Part shown: piece by piece, positions 19,004 through 27,335 of the stretch
How the letters are laid out: each line of letters opens with the position of its first letter
How positions within the stretch are numbered: position 1 is the stretch's first letter
NCBI RefSeq assembly: GCF_000013605.1
Contig: NC_007908.1
Coordinates: forward strand, 3,348,001-3,412,000
Origin: Rhodoferax ferrireducens T118
GTDB lineage: Bacteria; Pseudomonadota; Gammaproteobacteria; Burkholderiales; Burkholderiaceae_C
Length of the DNA stretch: 64,000 nucleotides
Direction of reading: 5' to 3'
Made by a program: the position numbers and the translations under genes
The notes under the pieces: generated by a model
What the model was told of the DNA's origin: nothing
What the model saw: the letters and a program-made list of their open reading frames with translations, nothing else
Databases searched by the model: none

Positions 19004-21646
19004 TTAATTCAGGATAGCTCTTTGTGGGACCCCCAGATCCCTCCAAGCCGCCGGATGGCAAGTGAAGATCAGCACCTGATGCCGCTGCGCCGCGTCGTAC
19101 AGCACCCGCTTCATCTGCCCCAGCCGGTCGTCGTCGGTGTTTACCAGCGCGTCGTCCAGGATCAGCAGTGTGGGCCGGCCGGCTTCCTGTAGCAGGTCGG
19201 CATACGCGAGCCGCGCCACGATGCCCATCTGCTCGCGTGTGCCCACGCTCAGTTCCTCAAACTCGCCGCTCTCCTGCCCGCGCGGGCCGATGCGGGTGAT
19301 GGCGCCGGGTGAGAGGTCGTCCGCCACTTCGATGCGCGCGCCAGGGAACAGGATGCCTAGGTAATGGTCCAGGTGCTTTTGCAGCGGCGCGCGTAGGCGG
19401 CGGGCCAGCGCTGAGCGCTTCTCGCGCAACAGGCCCAGCAGGTGATCCAGTGCGGCAGCGCGGCGGGTCAGTTCGTCGGCGCGGCGGGTGGCGGCTTCCA
19501 GCTCGCGCAGGCGCTCGGCGCCCTGTTCTTCCAGGCCCAGCGCACCCTTGGTTTCGAGATCCACTTCCACCCGCATGATGTCTTGCCGACGGCGTTCATG
19601 GCCTTCTTCCAATTGCTGTGCGCTGCGCGCGAAACGATCAACGTCCTGGCGCAGCAGGGCCAGATTCACACTCTTGAGCTCGGCGGCTGTGGCCTCCACG
19701 CGCTGCAGGGCCGTCGCCTCTTGGGCCAGTGCATCGCTCAACGACTGCCGCGCGGCGACGATACGCTGTGCGCGTTGGGCATCGTTTGTCGTGGCTTGGG
19801 CGGCGGCCAGCTCCTGGCTCGCGGTGGCGTGGTCGCTCTGGGCTTTGCCGATGCCCACCCGGGCCTGGTTGAGCGAGGTGGCTGCGGCTTGCAGAGCAGC
19901 AGCGGTGTGTTCGGCTTGCCCCCGCGCTGTGGCAAGGTCCGGCAGCCCGTCGTCACCCTCCGCCGGCTGCGGCAAGGCGGCGAGGGCTGCGCGCAGCTCT
20001 TCCCCGCGCACGGTGCGGGACGCCAGCTCGGCTTCCAGTGCGTCCACGCCCTTGGGGGCCAAGGCTTCCAACACCTTCTGGCTGGCTTTGGCGTCATGCT
20101 GCCGCTGCGCGGCCTGGCGTGCGCGCTCTTCGGCTTCGGCCAGGTTGCAAACGGCCAGCCTCTGCAGCAAGGTGGTCAGCTCGGCAGAGATGTCGTCGCG
20201 CTGCGCCGTGAGCGCCGGGATGTCGGCGCCGCCTGGCTGCACGGCGATGCAACCGACGCCGTCGATCTGAATTTCCGTGCGGCTCACCACCGTGCGGCGT
20301 GCATGGCCCTTCACTTCTTCGTCGACCAGACGCAGCGATTGGCCTTCGAGCAGTTCGAAATCCAGCGTGGTGGCTGAGGCGTCCAGCCGCACACCCACGT
20401 CGCGCAGCGTCTCCGAAAGCTGCTTGAGCGTCTTCAAGTCCGCAGGGGGGATTGCCATGGCTTCAGCCTCGGCTTGCAGGCGGGCCAAGCGGGTGCGTTC
20501 GTCGCGCGCACGGGTGAGCGCGTCAGTCATGGCAGCGAGCGTGGTTTCCAGTTCGCCTGCGGCGCGGGCAGTCTCGGCACGCGTCGCGGCTGCACGCACC
20601 CGCTCCAGCATCTGGCGGGCCTGCGCGTCGGCGGCCAGGGCTCCGCTGTGTCGTCGGTCCCAGGATTGCACCTCGGTCAGTGCGGCGGCTTCCGCAGCAG
20701 CTCGCTTTTCCAGCGCTTGCTGGCGCGTTGTCACGGCCGCATCGTCGCGGGCAAAGGCCTCCAGCTCCGAACGGTGTGAGGCCGTCTGCGCGCGCCACTG
20801 CTGCAGGGTGGCCTGCTCTGCCTGTTGTCGCGCTTCGAGCCCCTGCGCCGCCTCCAGCCTGGCCTGCGCCAGCCGGTGCTGCTCGCGGATGCCCACCCAG
20901 GGGCGTTCCTGCTCGTCGCGCTGGTGCTCAAGGCGGAGGGTGGCGAGTCGGTCAACGCTGCCCTGGTAGGCCGCGATGTCGCGGTCGAGCGCAGCCAGCG
21001 CGTCTGTCAGCTCGGCCTTGCGCTGCAAGGCGGCGGCGTATTCCCCTTTGGGGTTGCCAGCGGAGGGCGTCAGCAGTTCGTTGCGCTCGGCTTCCACGGC
21101 CCGTAACACGAGGTCTCCACTGGAGGAGGTCAGGTCACCCAGCGACTCCCCCAGCACCTGTCGCAGGTGATCTGCCGCGTAGGTCACGACTTCGGCCAGT
21201 TCGTGCGCGGTGCCTTGTCGAATCCAAAGCAGGCCGGGAATGCCCATGTGCTCGGGCGCGCTGGCGCCCTTGCCTGGGAACTTGAAACCGAGCAACTGGG
21301 CCAAATGGTCTTCGGCAGCGACACCGTCCAGCGAAGGCTGCCCTTCGATGGCCAGGTCACAGCGCTTCTTGCCCAGGAACACCTTGGTGAGGTGGTACCG
21401 CTTCGCACCCATGTCGAACTCCACTTCGACCGTGGGTGTGGCTGAAGAGTCGCCCCATGGGCGCAGGTGTTCCACACTGCCGGAGCGGTGCCGTTCAAAA
21501 AAGGCCGCTCGGATAGCCTCGGCCACGGTGGATTTGCCGGACTCATTCGGCGCGGCAAAGAGGTTCAGCCCGTCGGTGAATCCGTTGATAACCAAAGGGT
21601 CGCGAAAGCGCTTGAAGTGCTCGATGCGCAAGCGTCTCAGCTTCAT
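19004..21646 (-). CDS. SbcC/Rad50/YhaN-like AAA ATPase
   Basis: This is an 880-residue SMC-like ATPase. The N-terminus MKLRRLRIEHFKRFRD and Walker A AAPNESGKSTVAEAIRAAFFERH (~31-53) are typical. A long Ala/Glu/Gln/Arg-rich coiled coil spans ~170-720. The C-terminal head carries the signature ELSVGTREQMGIVARLAYADLL (~790) and Walker B TLLILDDALVNTDDDR (~815-830). I see no CxxC zinc hook, so it is nearer YhaN than Rad50. Its start overlaps the metallophosphoesterase gene by 4 bases (ATGA-type coupling), so the two are expected to form a nuclease complex. The end is convergent with TrlF, 15 bases apart. Confidence 0.9.
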   Translation of the reverse strand: MKLRRLRIEHFKRFRDPLVINGFTDGLNLFAAPNESGKSTVAEAIRAAFFERHRSGSVEHLRPWGDSSATPTVEVEFDMGAKRYHLTKVFLGKKRCDLAIEGQPSLDGVAAEDHLAQLLGFKFPGKGASAPEHMGIPGLLWIRQGTAHELAEVVTYAADHLRQVLGESLGDLTSSSGDLVLRAVEAERNELLTPSAGNPKGEYAAALQRKAELTDALAALDRDIAAYQGSVDRLATLRLEHQRDEQERPWVGIREQHRLAQARLEAAQGLEARQQAEQATLQQWRAQTASHRSELEAFARDDAAVTTRQQALEKRAAAEAAALTEVQSWDRRHSGALAADAQARQMLERVRAAATRAETARAAGELETTLAAMTDALTRARDERTRLARLQAEAEAMAIPPADLKTLKQLSETLRDVGVRLDASATTLDFELLEGQSLRLVDEEVKGHARRTVVSRTEIQIDGVGCIAVQPGGADIPALTAQRDDISAELTTLLQRLAVCNLAEAEERARQAAQRQHDAKASQKVLEALAPKGVDALEAELASRTVRGEELRAALAALPQPAEGDDGLPDLATARGQAEHTAAALQAAATSLNQARVGIGKAQSDHATASQELAAAQATTNDAQRAQRIVAARQSLSDALAQEATALQRVEATAAELKSVNLALLRQDVDRFARSAQQLEEGHERRRQDIMRVEVDLETKGALGLEEQGAERLRELEAATRRADELTRRAAALDHLLGLLREKRSALARRLRAPLQKHLDHYLGILFPGARIEVADDLSPGAITRIGPRGQESGEFEELSVGTREQMGIVARLAYADLLQEAGRPTLLILDDALVNTDDDRLGQMKRVLYDAAQRHQVLIFTCHPAAWRDLGVPQRAILN

Positions 21647-22785
21647 GCTCGGGCCTCCGTGCCAGTAGCTGCTGGGCGACTGCCCAGTTCATCCAGCATG
21701 CGTGCCAGGACCACCAGCGCATCGCGAGCCCTGTCCGCCTGCGGCCCGTCTTGCTCGGTACGCAGCTGTTGCAGCACTTCACCGACATAGCCGTCAGCAC
21801 GCAGCGACGCAAAGTCCTCTTCAGTGGGTTCCAGCCGCAGCGCGTGCGACTCGTAGACCAGCGCCCGCAAGCGCGCACGGGCGGCTTCTACGGCTTGCTG
21901 AAGACGCCGTTGGCCGTTCAGATCGCAGACCCCGTACACGCGAATCTGCAGCACGTCGTCAGAGCGCGTTTCTGCGAGAGTCTGCAGAGTTTCGTCCAAG
22001 TCGCTCGGGACAGCCAACCGGGGTTCCATCTGTTGCCAGCGATATCGCCCGATCTGCAATGTCTGTACGTCGGGTACTGCGCCCGGTGCAGCAATATCAA
22101 CCAGGAGCGCCTGGCCCGAGTCGTTGGCCCTGAAACGGTCGGTCTCGGGCGTGCCGGCGTACCAGGTGCGTTCATCGATGCGCTTGCTGCCATGCCAGTC
22201 ACCCAACGCCAGATAGTCCAGCCCGGCGGTGGCCGCACGGTTGGCGGCGATCGGGTTGGCCGAGTCCACGTCGTCCGAAAGCACGCCCTGCACGCAGCCG
22301 TGAGCCAGTCCAATGCGGTGCAGACCCTCGGGCGTGGAAGCAAAGGAAAACCATTCCGTCAAGTCGCCGTAGGTGTGGCGCTGCGTCAGGGGTGCGGGTA
22401 GCACTGCGAAGCGCTCGCCCACGATACGGACGCTGGGTTCGAGGCAGATGACGGCGTTGGGGGGAACAACACCCAGCCTATGCGCTCTGGTCCAAACTGA
22501 CTCTGCGAGTGCAGCGTCATGGTTACCGGGCAGCATCACCCAAGCACCGGGGTAGCCCATCATGGCATTGAAGAGGCGGCGGATCGACTTGTCCGACACC
22601 GTTTGTGCGTCGAAAACGTCGCCAGCGACGAGGACGGCATCGACCTTATGCTCGGTTGCCAATGTGGCCAATCGCTCGACGGAGAGAAAGCGGGCCTCGA
22701 ACAACGCCGCCGCGTCGTCGGGCTCGAACTGCGCGTAGATCCTCCCAATCTGCCAGTCGGCTGAATGCAGCAATTTCAAAGCCAT
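21643..22785 (-). CDS. SbcD/Mre11/YhaO-like metallophosphoesterase nuclease
   Basis: This 380-residue calcineurin-like phosphoesterase shows all the metal blocks: HSADWQIGR (~7), AGDVFDAQ (~53), PGNHDAALAE (~86), LAHGCVQG (~167) and LGDWHGSK (~200). This makes it the nuclease partner of the overlapping SbcC-like ATPase. In the family such pairs cut DNA ends, hairpins or protein-blocked ends. As an accessory copy beside a giant helicase and TrlF, it may be part of one DNA-processing or defence unit, though it is transcribed from the other strand. Confidence 0.9.
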   Translation of the reverse strand: MALKLLHSADWQIGRIYAQFEPDDAAALFEARFLSVERLATLATEHKVDAVLVAGDVFDAQTVSDKSIRRLFNAMMGYPGAWVMLPGNHDAALAESVWTRAHRLGVVPPNAVICLEPSVRIVGERFAVLPAPLTQRHTYGDLTEWFSFASTPEGLHRIGLAHGCVQGVLSDDVDSANPIAANRAATAGLDYLALGDWHGSKRIDERTWYAGTPETDRFRANDSGQALLVDIAAPGAVPDVQTLQIGRYRWQQMEPRLAVPSDLDETLQTLAETRSDDVLQIRVYGVCDLNGQRRLQQAVEAARARLRALVYESHALRLEPTEEDFASLRADGYVGEVLQQLRTEQDGPQADRARDALVVLARMLDELGSRPAATGTEARA

Positions 22786-22901
22786 AACTTCCTCGCTGGT
22801 TTTTCCCTAGTATCGCGGATACAGCATGACCATCCACCTATTGCCATTTATACACAGGTTACTTCTGTGATCCTCATAGTCCCTGGCAGCGCGGGAGCAA
22901 T

Positions 22902-23075
22902 GAAAATCCGAACCGACTGCAGAGGCAGTATTTCCCCGAAGGGATCGATATCTCCAGCTACTCACAGGCACAGCTACATGCGGTGGCGAGAAAACTCAAC
23001 GAGCGACCAAGGAAGACTCTAAACTACGACACGCCCGCTGAACGATTCAGTCAACTTGTTGCATCGACAGGTTGA
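22902..23075 (+). pseudogene. C-terminal remnant of an IS30-family transposase
   Basis: The frame reads [20 protein letters not shown], then [37 protein letters not shown] and stop. This is the conserved end of IS30-type transposases, including the RQYFPKG and LNxRPRKxL blocks. Only ~57 codons remain and I see no start or N-terminal part nearby. It marks an older mobile-element insertion at the junction between the nuclease block and the next cassette. Confidence 0.85.
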
Positions 23076-23242
23076 ATTCAAGCTGCACAAGTGCCAACCA
23101 GTCGGCAAAAATGACCGTCAAGTATGAAGGTCCGCTTGCTGATTTCCGTGCACCAAGTTGAATGACAGCTTCCTCCAGCGACGGCTGACCGGTAAGGGCA
23201 CCCAGCAGACCGACACCCGAAAAATCTGACCGTCAGGTATAT

Positions 23243-23313
23243 GTCTTCCGGAGCCAATCAACTTTCTCCGAAGCCGACCGTCAAAATTGAACGTCAGCAA
23301 TGGGGAAAAATGT
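23243..23313 (-). repeat. 71-bp inverted repeat, left copy
   Basis: The reverse complement of this segment matches 30107-30177 at 61 of 71 positions, nearly all differences being transitions. It includes CAATTTTGACGG, CGGAGA and TTGGCTCC blocks. The two copies face each other and enclose the HAD-WYL-SHOCT-FtsZ-like cassette. The rest of 23076-23481 holds no gene I can support; GACCGTCA recurs there at ~23111, ~23228 and ~23275. Confidence 0.75.
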
Positions 23314-23481
23314 AAGTCGTGTGAGCAGGGTATCCGGTCATACAAGTCATGACTGCGGATGGCTCTTCCGACCATATAGCCGAGATTGATCAGCGTCCAC
23401 AATGGAGAACTCCAAAATTAGTCTTGAGTTATCCAATCCTGTCAGTCGTCACTTCCCGACATGGTGCACCAGCGTCAAGGA

Positions 23482-23952
23482 CTAACTCTTTAGCCTTACT
23501 TTAAGCATCTCGCGCAACTTTGAAGCCTGCTCCGGCTGGAAACCACACTCAGAGCGCGTAATCAGCAAATCGGCGCAGCCGGGTAGAAACCATTCAGAAA
23601 CGTCATCGATGGCCAGCCAGGGCGTATCCAATGGGCAGTGTTGCCGGATCCACTTTCTGCACTCCCATTCGCGATGATGCTGCAATAAATGGGGTGGTAT
23701 CCAGCCTTCATCATCAGTGCGAGCAACCGATGGTGTTACGTCAATGACCAGAGTCCTTATGTCAGATGAGAAATATGCCTGCAATTCTGGGAGCCGATGG
23801 TCATACCGCCAACTTGAGCTGATCACGACATCCACATGCTTGTTTTCACGCAGTACATCCTCGATCAACGGTAACTGACAAAAAAATGCTCCTTTGCGGC
23901 AGGGGTCGGGGTGTGTGACACCATCGAAATCTAAAAAGAGAATGCAGTTCAT
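23482..23952 (-). CDS. HAD-superfamily phosphatase-like protein (first of three in window)
   Basis: This is a 156-residue protein starting MNCILFLDFDGVTHPD, with the DxDG catalytic motif of HAD phosphatases at residues ~7-11. The other HAD positions are VVISSSWRYD (motif II Ser, ~40-46) and WLAIDDVSEWFLPG (acidic motif IV, ~115). It fits the small HAD family seen with RNA-repair proteins (HAD_SAK-type). It is divergent from the WYL gene, with a palindromic operator centred between the two starts (22 bases from each), so both are probably controlled together. The substrate is unknown. Confidence 0.78.
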   Translation of the reverse strand: MNCILFLDFDGVTHPDPCRKGAFFCQLPLIEDVLRENKHVDVVISSSWRYDHRLPELQAYFSSDIRTLVIDVTPSVARTDDEGWIPPHLLQHHREWECRKWIRQHCPLDTPWLAIDDVSEWFLPGCADLLITRSECGFQPEQASKLREMLKVRLKS

Positions 23953-23973
23953 TTGGTGATTGTGCCCACTGAT

Positions 23974-23990
23974 GCGTCAGATGCTGTCGC
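23974..23990. promoter_or_regulatory. putative WYL-regulon operator 1
   Basis: GCGTCA-GATGC-TGTCGC is an imperfect 6-5-6 inverted repeat in the 60-base gap between the divergent HAD and WYL genes. Three further copies stand before other genes of the cassette. Its position next to the regulator gene suggests autoregulation. That it binds the WYL protein is an inference. Confidence 0.65.
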
Positions 23991-24012
23991 ACTCAGTTGC
24001 TATCATGCGCCC

Positions 24013-25062
24013 ATGGATCGCAACTTCCAACGTCTTCTCCAAACCCTTCAACTGATACCGACGAGAGGAAAAATCTCCACGTCGACGCTACAGGAACGGT
24101 TGGAAAACCATGGGTACGATGTCAGCGCTCGAACAGTTCAACGGGATCTGGAATCCCTGACCATTCCCTTCGGTCTGGAGTGCGACAACCGCAACAAACC
24201 GTACGGCTGGTACTGGGCCAAGGAGAACAAACGGATTACAGTCCCGGGCATGGATGCCAGTCAGGCGCTCAGTTTGCGGCTGCTGCAGATTTATCTCATT
24301 GATTTGCTGCCGGAGTCGACGGTCCTAGAGCTACGCCCCTATTTTGAAGAGGCAAGCAACAAGCTCAACCAGCACTATGGCGGCACTGCTGTGCAACGCT
24401 GGCTCGACAAGGTTGCCATAGTGCCGGCGTCGCAGCCGCTGCTTCCGCCACCGGTCAAGCGTGCCGTGCATGACGCCGTGACACAAGGTCTGCTGTCTGA
24501 ACGGCAACTGGATATTCAGTACACCAGTCCGGGCGGCAAGCAGGCCAAATCTTCGACGGTTCACCCGCTTGGCCTGGTCCAGCATGGTGTGGTTCAGTAC
24601 CTCGTCGCCACTTTCTTACAGTACGACGACCCCCGGCTGCTGCCGCTGCATCGTATCAAGTCGGCCACGCTTCTTGACGCTCCATCCACCACACCACCCG
24701 GTTTCACGCTGAAGAGTTTCATTGCGCAGGGTGCATTCGGTTTCGGCACCCAGAGTGGCAACGCGAAGCCCATCCGACTCGTAGCGGTTTTCGGGCCTCA
24801 ATCCGGAGCGCATCTGCTGGAATCTCCACTTTCAACGGACCAGGCGGTTCAAGAGCTGTCCGACGGGCGCTTGCGCTTTACGGCCACCGTGCCCCACACG
24901 GAGCGCCTGATCTGGTGGCTGCTGAGTTTCGGCCCATTCGTGAAGGTCGAAAAACCGCTGGCGCTTCAGCGTGAAGTAGCGTCCCGCCTGCGCGACGGTG
25001 CGGCGCAATATGGCCATCCATCGGGGGCTATTCCCGAACCGGGATTGCGCGTACCGCGCTGA
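24013..25062 (+). CDS. WYL-domain transcriptional regulator
   Basis: This protein has 349 residues from the ATG at 24013 (MDRNFQRLLQTL); the 20 codons upstream run through the operator. An N-terminal winged HTH (ISTSTLQERLENHGYDVSARTVQRDLESLTI, ~17-50) is of the DeoR/YafY type. The WYL core contains RQLDIQYTS...STVHPLGLVQHGVVQYLVATFLQYDDPRLLPLHRIKSA (~175-220), where HPLGLV and YLVAT replace the usual literal W-Y-L. A WCX-like C-terminus follows (LRFTATVPHTERLIWWLLSFGPFVKVEKP). WYL proteins often sense nucleotides and control defence or stress genes. The four-copy palindrome nearby is its best candidate target. Confidence 0.85.
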   Translation: MDRNFQRLLQTLQLIPTRGKISTSTLQERLENHGYDVSARTVQRDLESLTIPFGLECDNRNKPYGWYWAKENKRITVPGMDASQALSLRLLQIYLIDLLPESTVLELRPYFEEASNKLNQHYGGTAVQRWLDKVAIVPASQPLLPPPVKRAVHDAVTQGLLSERQLDIQYTSPGGKQAKSSTVHPLGLVQHGVVQYLVATFLQYDDPRLLPLHRIKSATLLDAPSTTPPGFTLKSFIAQGAFGFGTQSGNAKPIRLVAVFGPQSGAHLLESPLSTDQAVQELSDGRLRFTATVPHTERLIWWLLSFGPFVKVEKPLALQREVASRLRDGAAQYGHPSGAIPEPGLRVPR

Positions 25063-25107
25063 ATCGCCTTTGGCCGCAGTGCCGGGCATCGGTTTTGCCA
25101 ATGTTTT

Positions 25108-25170
25108 TAGCGACGAATACTGTCGCAATAGTGGACGACCATGAGCACCTTCAAGGAGATGCCTCATGCC
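25108..25170 (+). promoter_or_regulatory. putative operator 2 within a 63-bp duplicated leader (copy A)
   Basis: The leader begins with GCGACG-AATAC-TGTCGC (25110-25126) and ends in AAGGAGATGCCTCATGCC. Its length, operator, Shine-Dalgarno and ATGCC are all repeated at 25986-26048. Here the ATG at 25166 opens a ~40-codon frame that overlaps the SHOCT gene, and an ATG at 25141 opens MSTFKEMPHANETSP. Either could be a leader peptide coupled to the SHOCT gene. Confidence 0.6.
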
Positions 25171-25232
25171 AATGAAACCTCCCCTTGATTTTTTCGACAA
25201 CTTCAATAACAACTTTCTCAAGGTGGAACAAC

Positions 25233-25943
25233 ATGAGTCAAGCCGACGAACTGGAAAAGCTGAGCCAACTCAAAGAAAAGGGAGTGCTTAGCGCAGAAGA
25301 ATTTGCTGCCAAAAAGGCGGAAATATTGAATACCAGCAGCCCCAAAGTAAAGAAGTCACGCCGCCTGTTTTGGGCAATACCCCTGCTAATCATCGGCACC
25401 ATCAGCCTTTTGAATGCATTTGGCAGCCTTGCTGGCCACACTAGCCCTGTCAGCCCTGTCAGCCCTGTTGGCAATTCAAATAGTTCAAAACTGCAATGCA
25501 ATAGCGCTGTCGCCAAGGACACGCTTCAGAAAGCATTTGATCAGTCTCAGTTTGCAAGATCAATAAACTTGAGTGCGATTCTAGTAAGTGATGTCACAGA
25601 GCAAAGCCGCGATGCAAAATCGGGTGAGCTGTCATGCCGAGCGACCATTACGCTGAACACCACAAAAAAAGCTCCCGTGTCTTACAAAATACAGCAGAGC
25701 CCTGACGGTCATTTTTTATTGACCTTTGAAGTAATGGACGACGCCAAAAGCTCCAGCGCTATTCCCGTTACTCCCACCCCAACGAATCGAATCCAATCGA
25801 TTCCAGCGCACGCAGACTTCATCGAAAGTTGTGTAGAAAATTTAACTGAAAAGTTTAAAAAAGAGTACGGTGATGACGTTCTGGTCGGGAGCGATATGCT
25901 TGACGAATGGGCAGCCGAATGTCAGAAGAAGTCGCCCGGATGA
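25233..25943 (+). CDS. SHOCT-domain membrane protein
   Basis: This is a 236-residue protein. The N-terminal SHOCT motif (ADELEKLSQLKEKGVLSAEEFAAKKAEIL, residues ~4-32) is followed by a basic patch KVKKSRR and one transmembrane segment LFWAIPLLIIGTISLLNAFG (~45-64). A repeated Ser-Pro-Val linker (SPVSPVSPVG) and a likely periplasmic C-terminal part without recognised domain come next. AAGGTGG precedes the ATG at 25233; the upstream in-frame start at 25185 lacks one. It is preceded by operator 2. SHOCT segments usually mediate oligomerisation or membrane targeting. Confidence 0.75.
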   Translation: MSQADELEKLSQLKEKGVLSAEEFAAKKAEILNTSSPKVKKSRRLFWAIPLLIIGTISLLNAFGSLAGHTSPVSPVSPVGNSNSSKLQCNSAVAKDTLQKAFDQSQFARSINLSAILVSDVTEQSRDAKSGELSCRATITLNTTKKAPVSYKIQQSPDGHFLLTFEVMDDAKSSSAIPVTPTPTNRIQSIPAHADFIESCVENLTEKFKKEYGDDVLVGSDMLDEWAAECQKKSPG

Positions 25944-25985
25944 GGCAACGGGCGGAATCAGGGAATCATTGACCATTGACGCTAC

Positions 25986-26048
25986 TAGCGACAGATGTTG
26001 TCGCAACTTTGAGCGACCATGAGCACTTCCAAGGAGATGCCTCATGCC
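25986..26048 (+). promoter_or_regulatory. putative operator 3 within the duplicated leader (copy B)
   Basis: GCGACA-GATGT-TGTCGC (25988-26004) is a perfect 6-5-6 inverted repeat, followed by ACCATGAGCACTTCCAAGG and the shared AAGGAGATGCCTCATGCC. The ATG at 26044 starts the next small gene, 40 bases after the operator, the same spacing as in copy A. Confidence 0.65.
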
Positions 26049-26316
26049 CACAAAACGCCAAAGTCCCCGCCACCAGCCTGCGGGCATTGCCCAGCATGAA
26101 CCGCCCGCTGAGCCACAAACAATGCGCTATCTGTCACGCTTTCAGCACCCGGATGCCGCATTGCCGATTGAGCGTTCTGTGGCCAAGGTGGTTTCCCGCC
26201 TGTTGCGATTTACGCCCGAACTGCTGAACGGCGACCTCGCGGCGCTGGTCCAGGAGGAGGTGCACAGCCGTCAGGGCCTGACTGGCAATCCACGGCCAAT
26301 GGGGTTTACCCAATGA
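26044..26316 (+). CDS. small conserved-looking protein of unknown function
   Basis: This is a 90-residue hydrophilic protein (MPTKRQSPRHQPAGIAQHEP...). Its C-terminal two thirds (RFQHPDAALPIERSVAKVVSRLLRFTPELLNGDLAALVQEEVHSRQGLTG) looks folded and mostly helical. A good AAGGAG precedes it. It overlaps the following gene by 4 bases (ATGA), so translation is coupled. No function can be assigned. It is controlled from operator 3 by position. Confidence 0.6.
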   Translation: MPTKRQSPRHQPAGIAQHEPPAEPQTMRYLSRFQHPDAALPIERSVAKVVSRLLRFTPELLNGDLAALVQEEVHSRQGLTGNPRPMGFTQ

Positions 26317-27191
26317 ACGGTGATGCATTACGCCGTCTTGATGCCTTCGCCCGCGTGCAGCCCACGGCTGTACTGAGAAACTTCGTTGAAGCCTACGCCG
26401 GAATGTCACGCCCCTACTGTCTGCCCCGGTTCTTGCCGTTGGACAAATCCAACCCAGCTCATCGGCTGGCCGATCAACTGGGCCCCGGCTTTCCGTTCAC
26501 CAGCGCGGCGTGGCCGTGGCCATTGGCAGACGATGAGCCGATGCAGCCAATCGCCCAAGTCAACCTTGAAAGCGCAGGCAAGCTGCTGGGGGAAAGTATG
26601 GGTGATGGCCTGCTGCAATGTTGGGCCAGCGCCATGTTTGGGCATCCCAACCACTGGGACCCGCTGCTGCGGATCATCCCCAAAGCGGATCTGCTCCAAA
26701 CGATCGACAGCAACTATCCCCAAGGAGGTAGACGAAATCGGTACAAGAGGGATAGTCGGCGTGAGGGCCTCGGTGGCCCTGGTGAATGGTGGACCAAGCC
26801 CAGGGTCGAGTGGATTCCGATGGGTGGCATGTTCCCCGATCCGATAGAGGCCATGGTCGGACTGTGGAGCCCAGAGAACCTTGGATTCTCTGAATTGAGA
26901 GACGCGCTAAGTCTTGCTGCAGCAATTCACCAGACCGGGACACCGTTAACTATTCAAGGATGCTTCGGCCAGATTGCAGGAGTTCGGCTGGGTGGGTTTC
27001 CAGATGCAGGCCATGTTTATCCGTCTGAGTGGCTTGACTGGGAACCCATTCAAAATTCACCGCTGAGTTATGACAACATTCTCGCAACCGGCGGCATCAG
27101 CGTCATTGGCAGGATGAGGGTCGCTGGTTGCAATGGTGAACAGTTGTCAGGACAGAATTTATTCTGGCGCCGAGGGGGTGGTCGATGGTGA
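26313..27191 (+). CDS. DUF1963 (YwqG)-like protein
   Basis: This is a 292-residue protein, translationally coupled to the preceding gene. The block PMQPIAQVNLESAGKLLGESMGDGLLQCWASAMFGHP (~75-110) resembles the conserved PLAQINL...GLLQFF core of YwqG/DUF1963. The later parts (PIEAMVGLWSPENLGFSEL, IAGVRLGGFPDAGHVYP) fit the family's repeat of beta segments with a GG-P turn. The family has no settled biochemical role. I am moderately sure of the family and not of the function. Confidence 0.6.
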   Translation: MNGDALRRLDAFARVQPTAVLRNFVEAYAGMSRPYCLPRFLPLDKSNPAHRLADQLGPGFPFTSAAWPWPLADDEPMQPIAQVNLESAGKLLGESMGDGLLQCWASAMFGHPNHWDPLLRIIPKADLLQTIDSNYPQGGRRNRYKRDSRREGLGGPGEWWTKPRVEWIPMGGMFPDPIEAMVGLWSPENLGFSELRDALSLAAAIHQTGTPLTIQGCFGQIAGVRLGGFPDAGHVYPSEWLDWEPIQNSPLSYDNILATGGISVIGRMRVAGCNGEQLSGQNLFWRRGGGRW

Positions 27192-27335
27192 CGTCGGATG
27201 GCAGGTGATACTGGCCCTCGGTGAAATACAAATAGACTGCTCAAAAACTGATCAGCAGTAACATGGTCGGAGCGGCGGCTAGGGAGCGACCTGATCAGTC
27301 ATATATGTCACGCGTAGAATCAACAAGGGAACTCA

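Noticed and set aside
19442..20377. 311-codon plus-strand open frame
   Set aside because: It lies opposite the coiled-coil part of the SbcC-like ATPase; the composition follows the GC-skewed codon pattern of the true gene.
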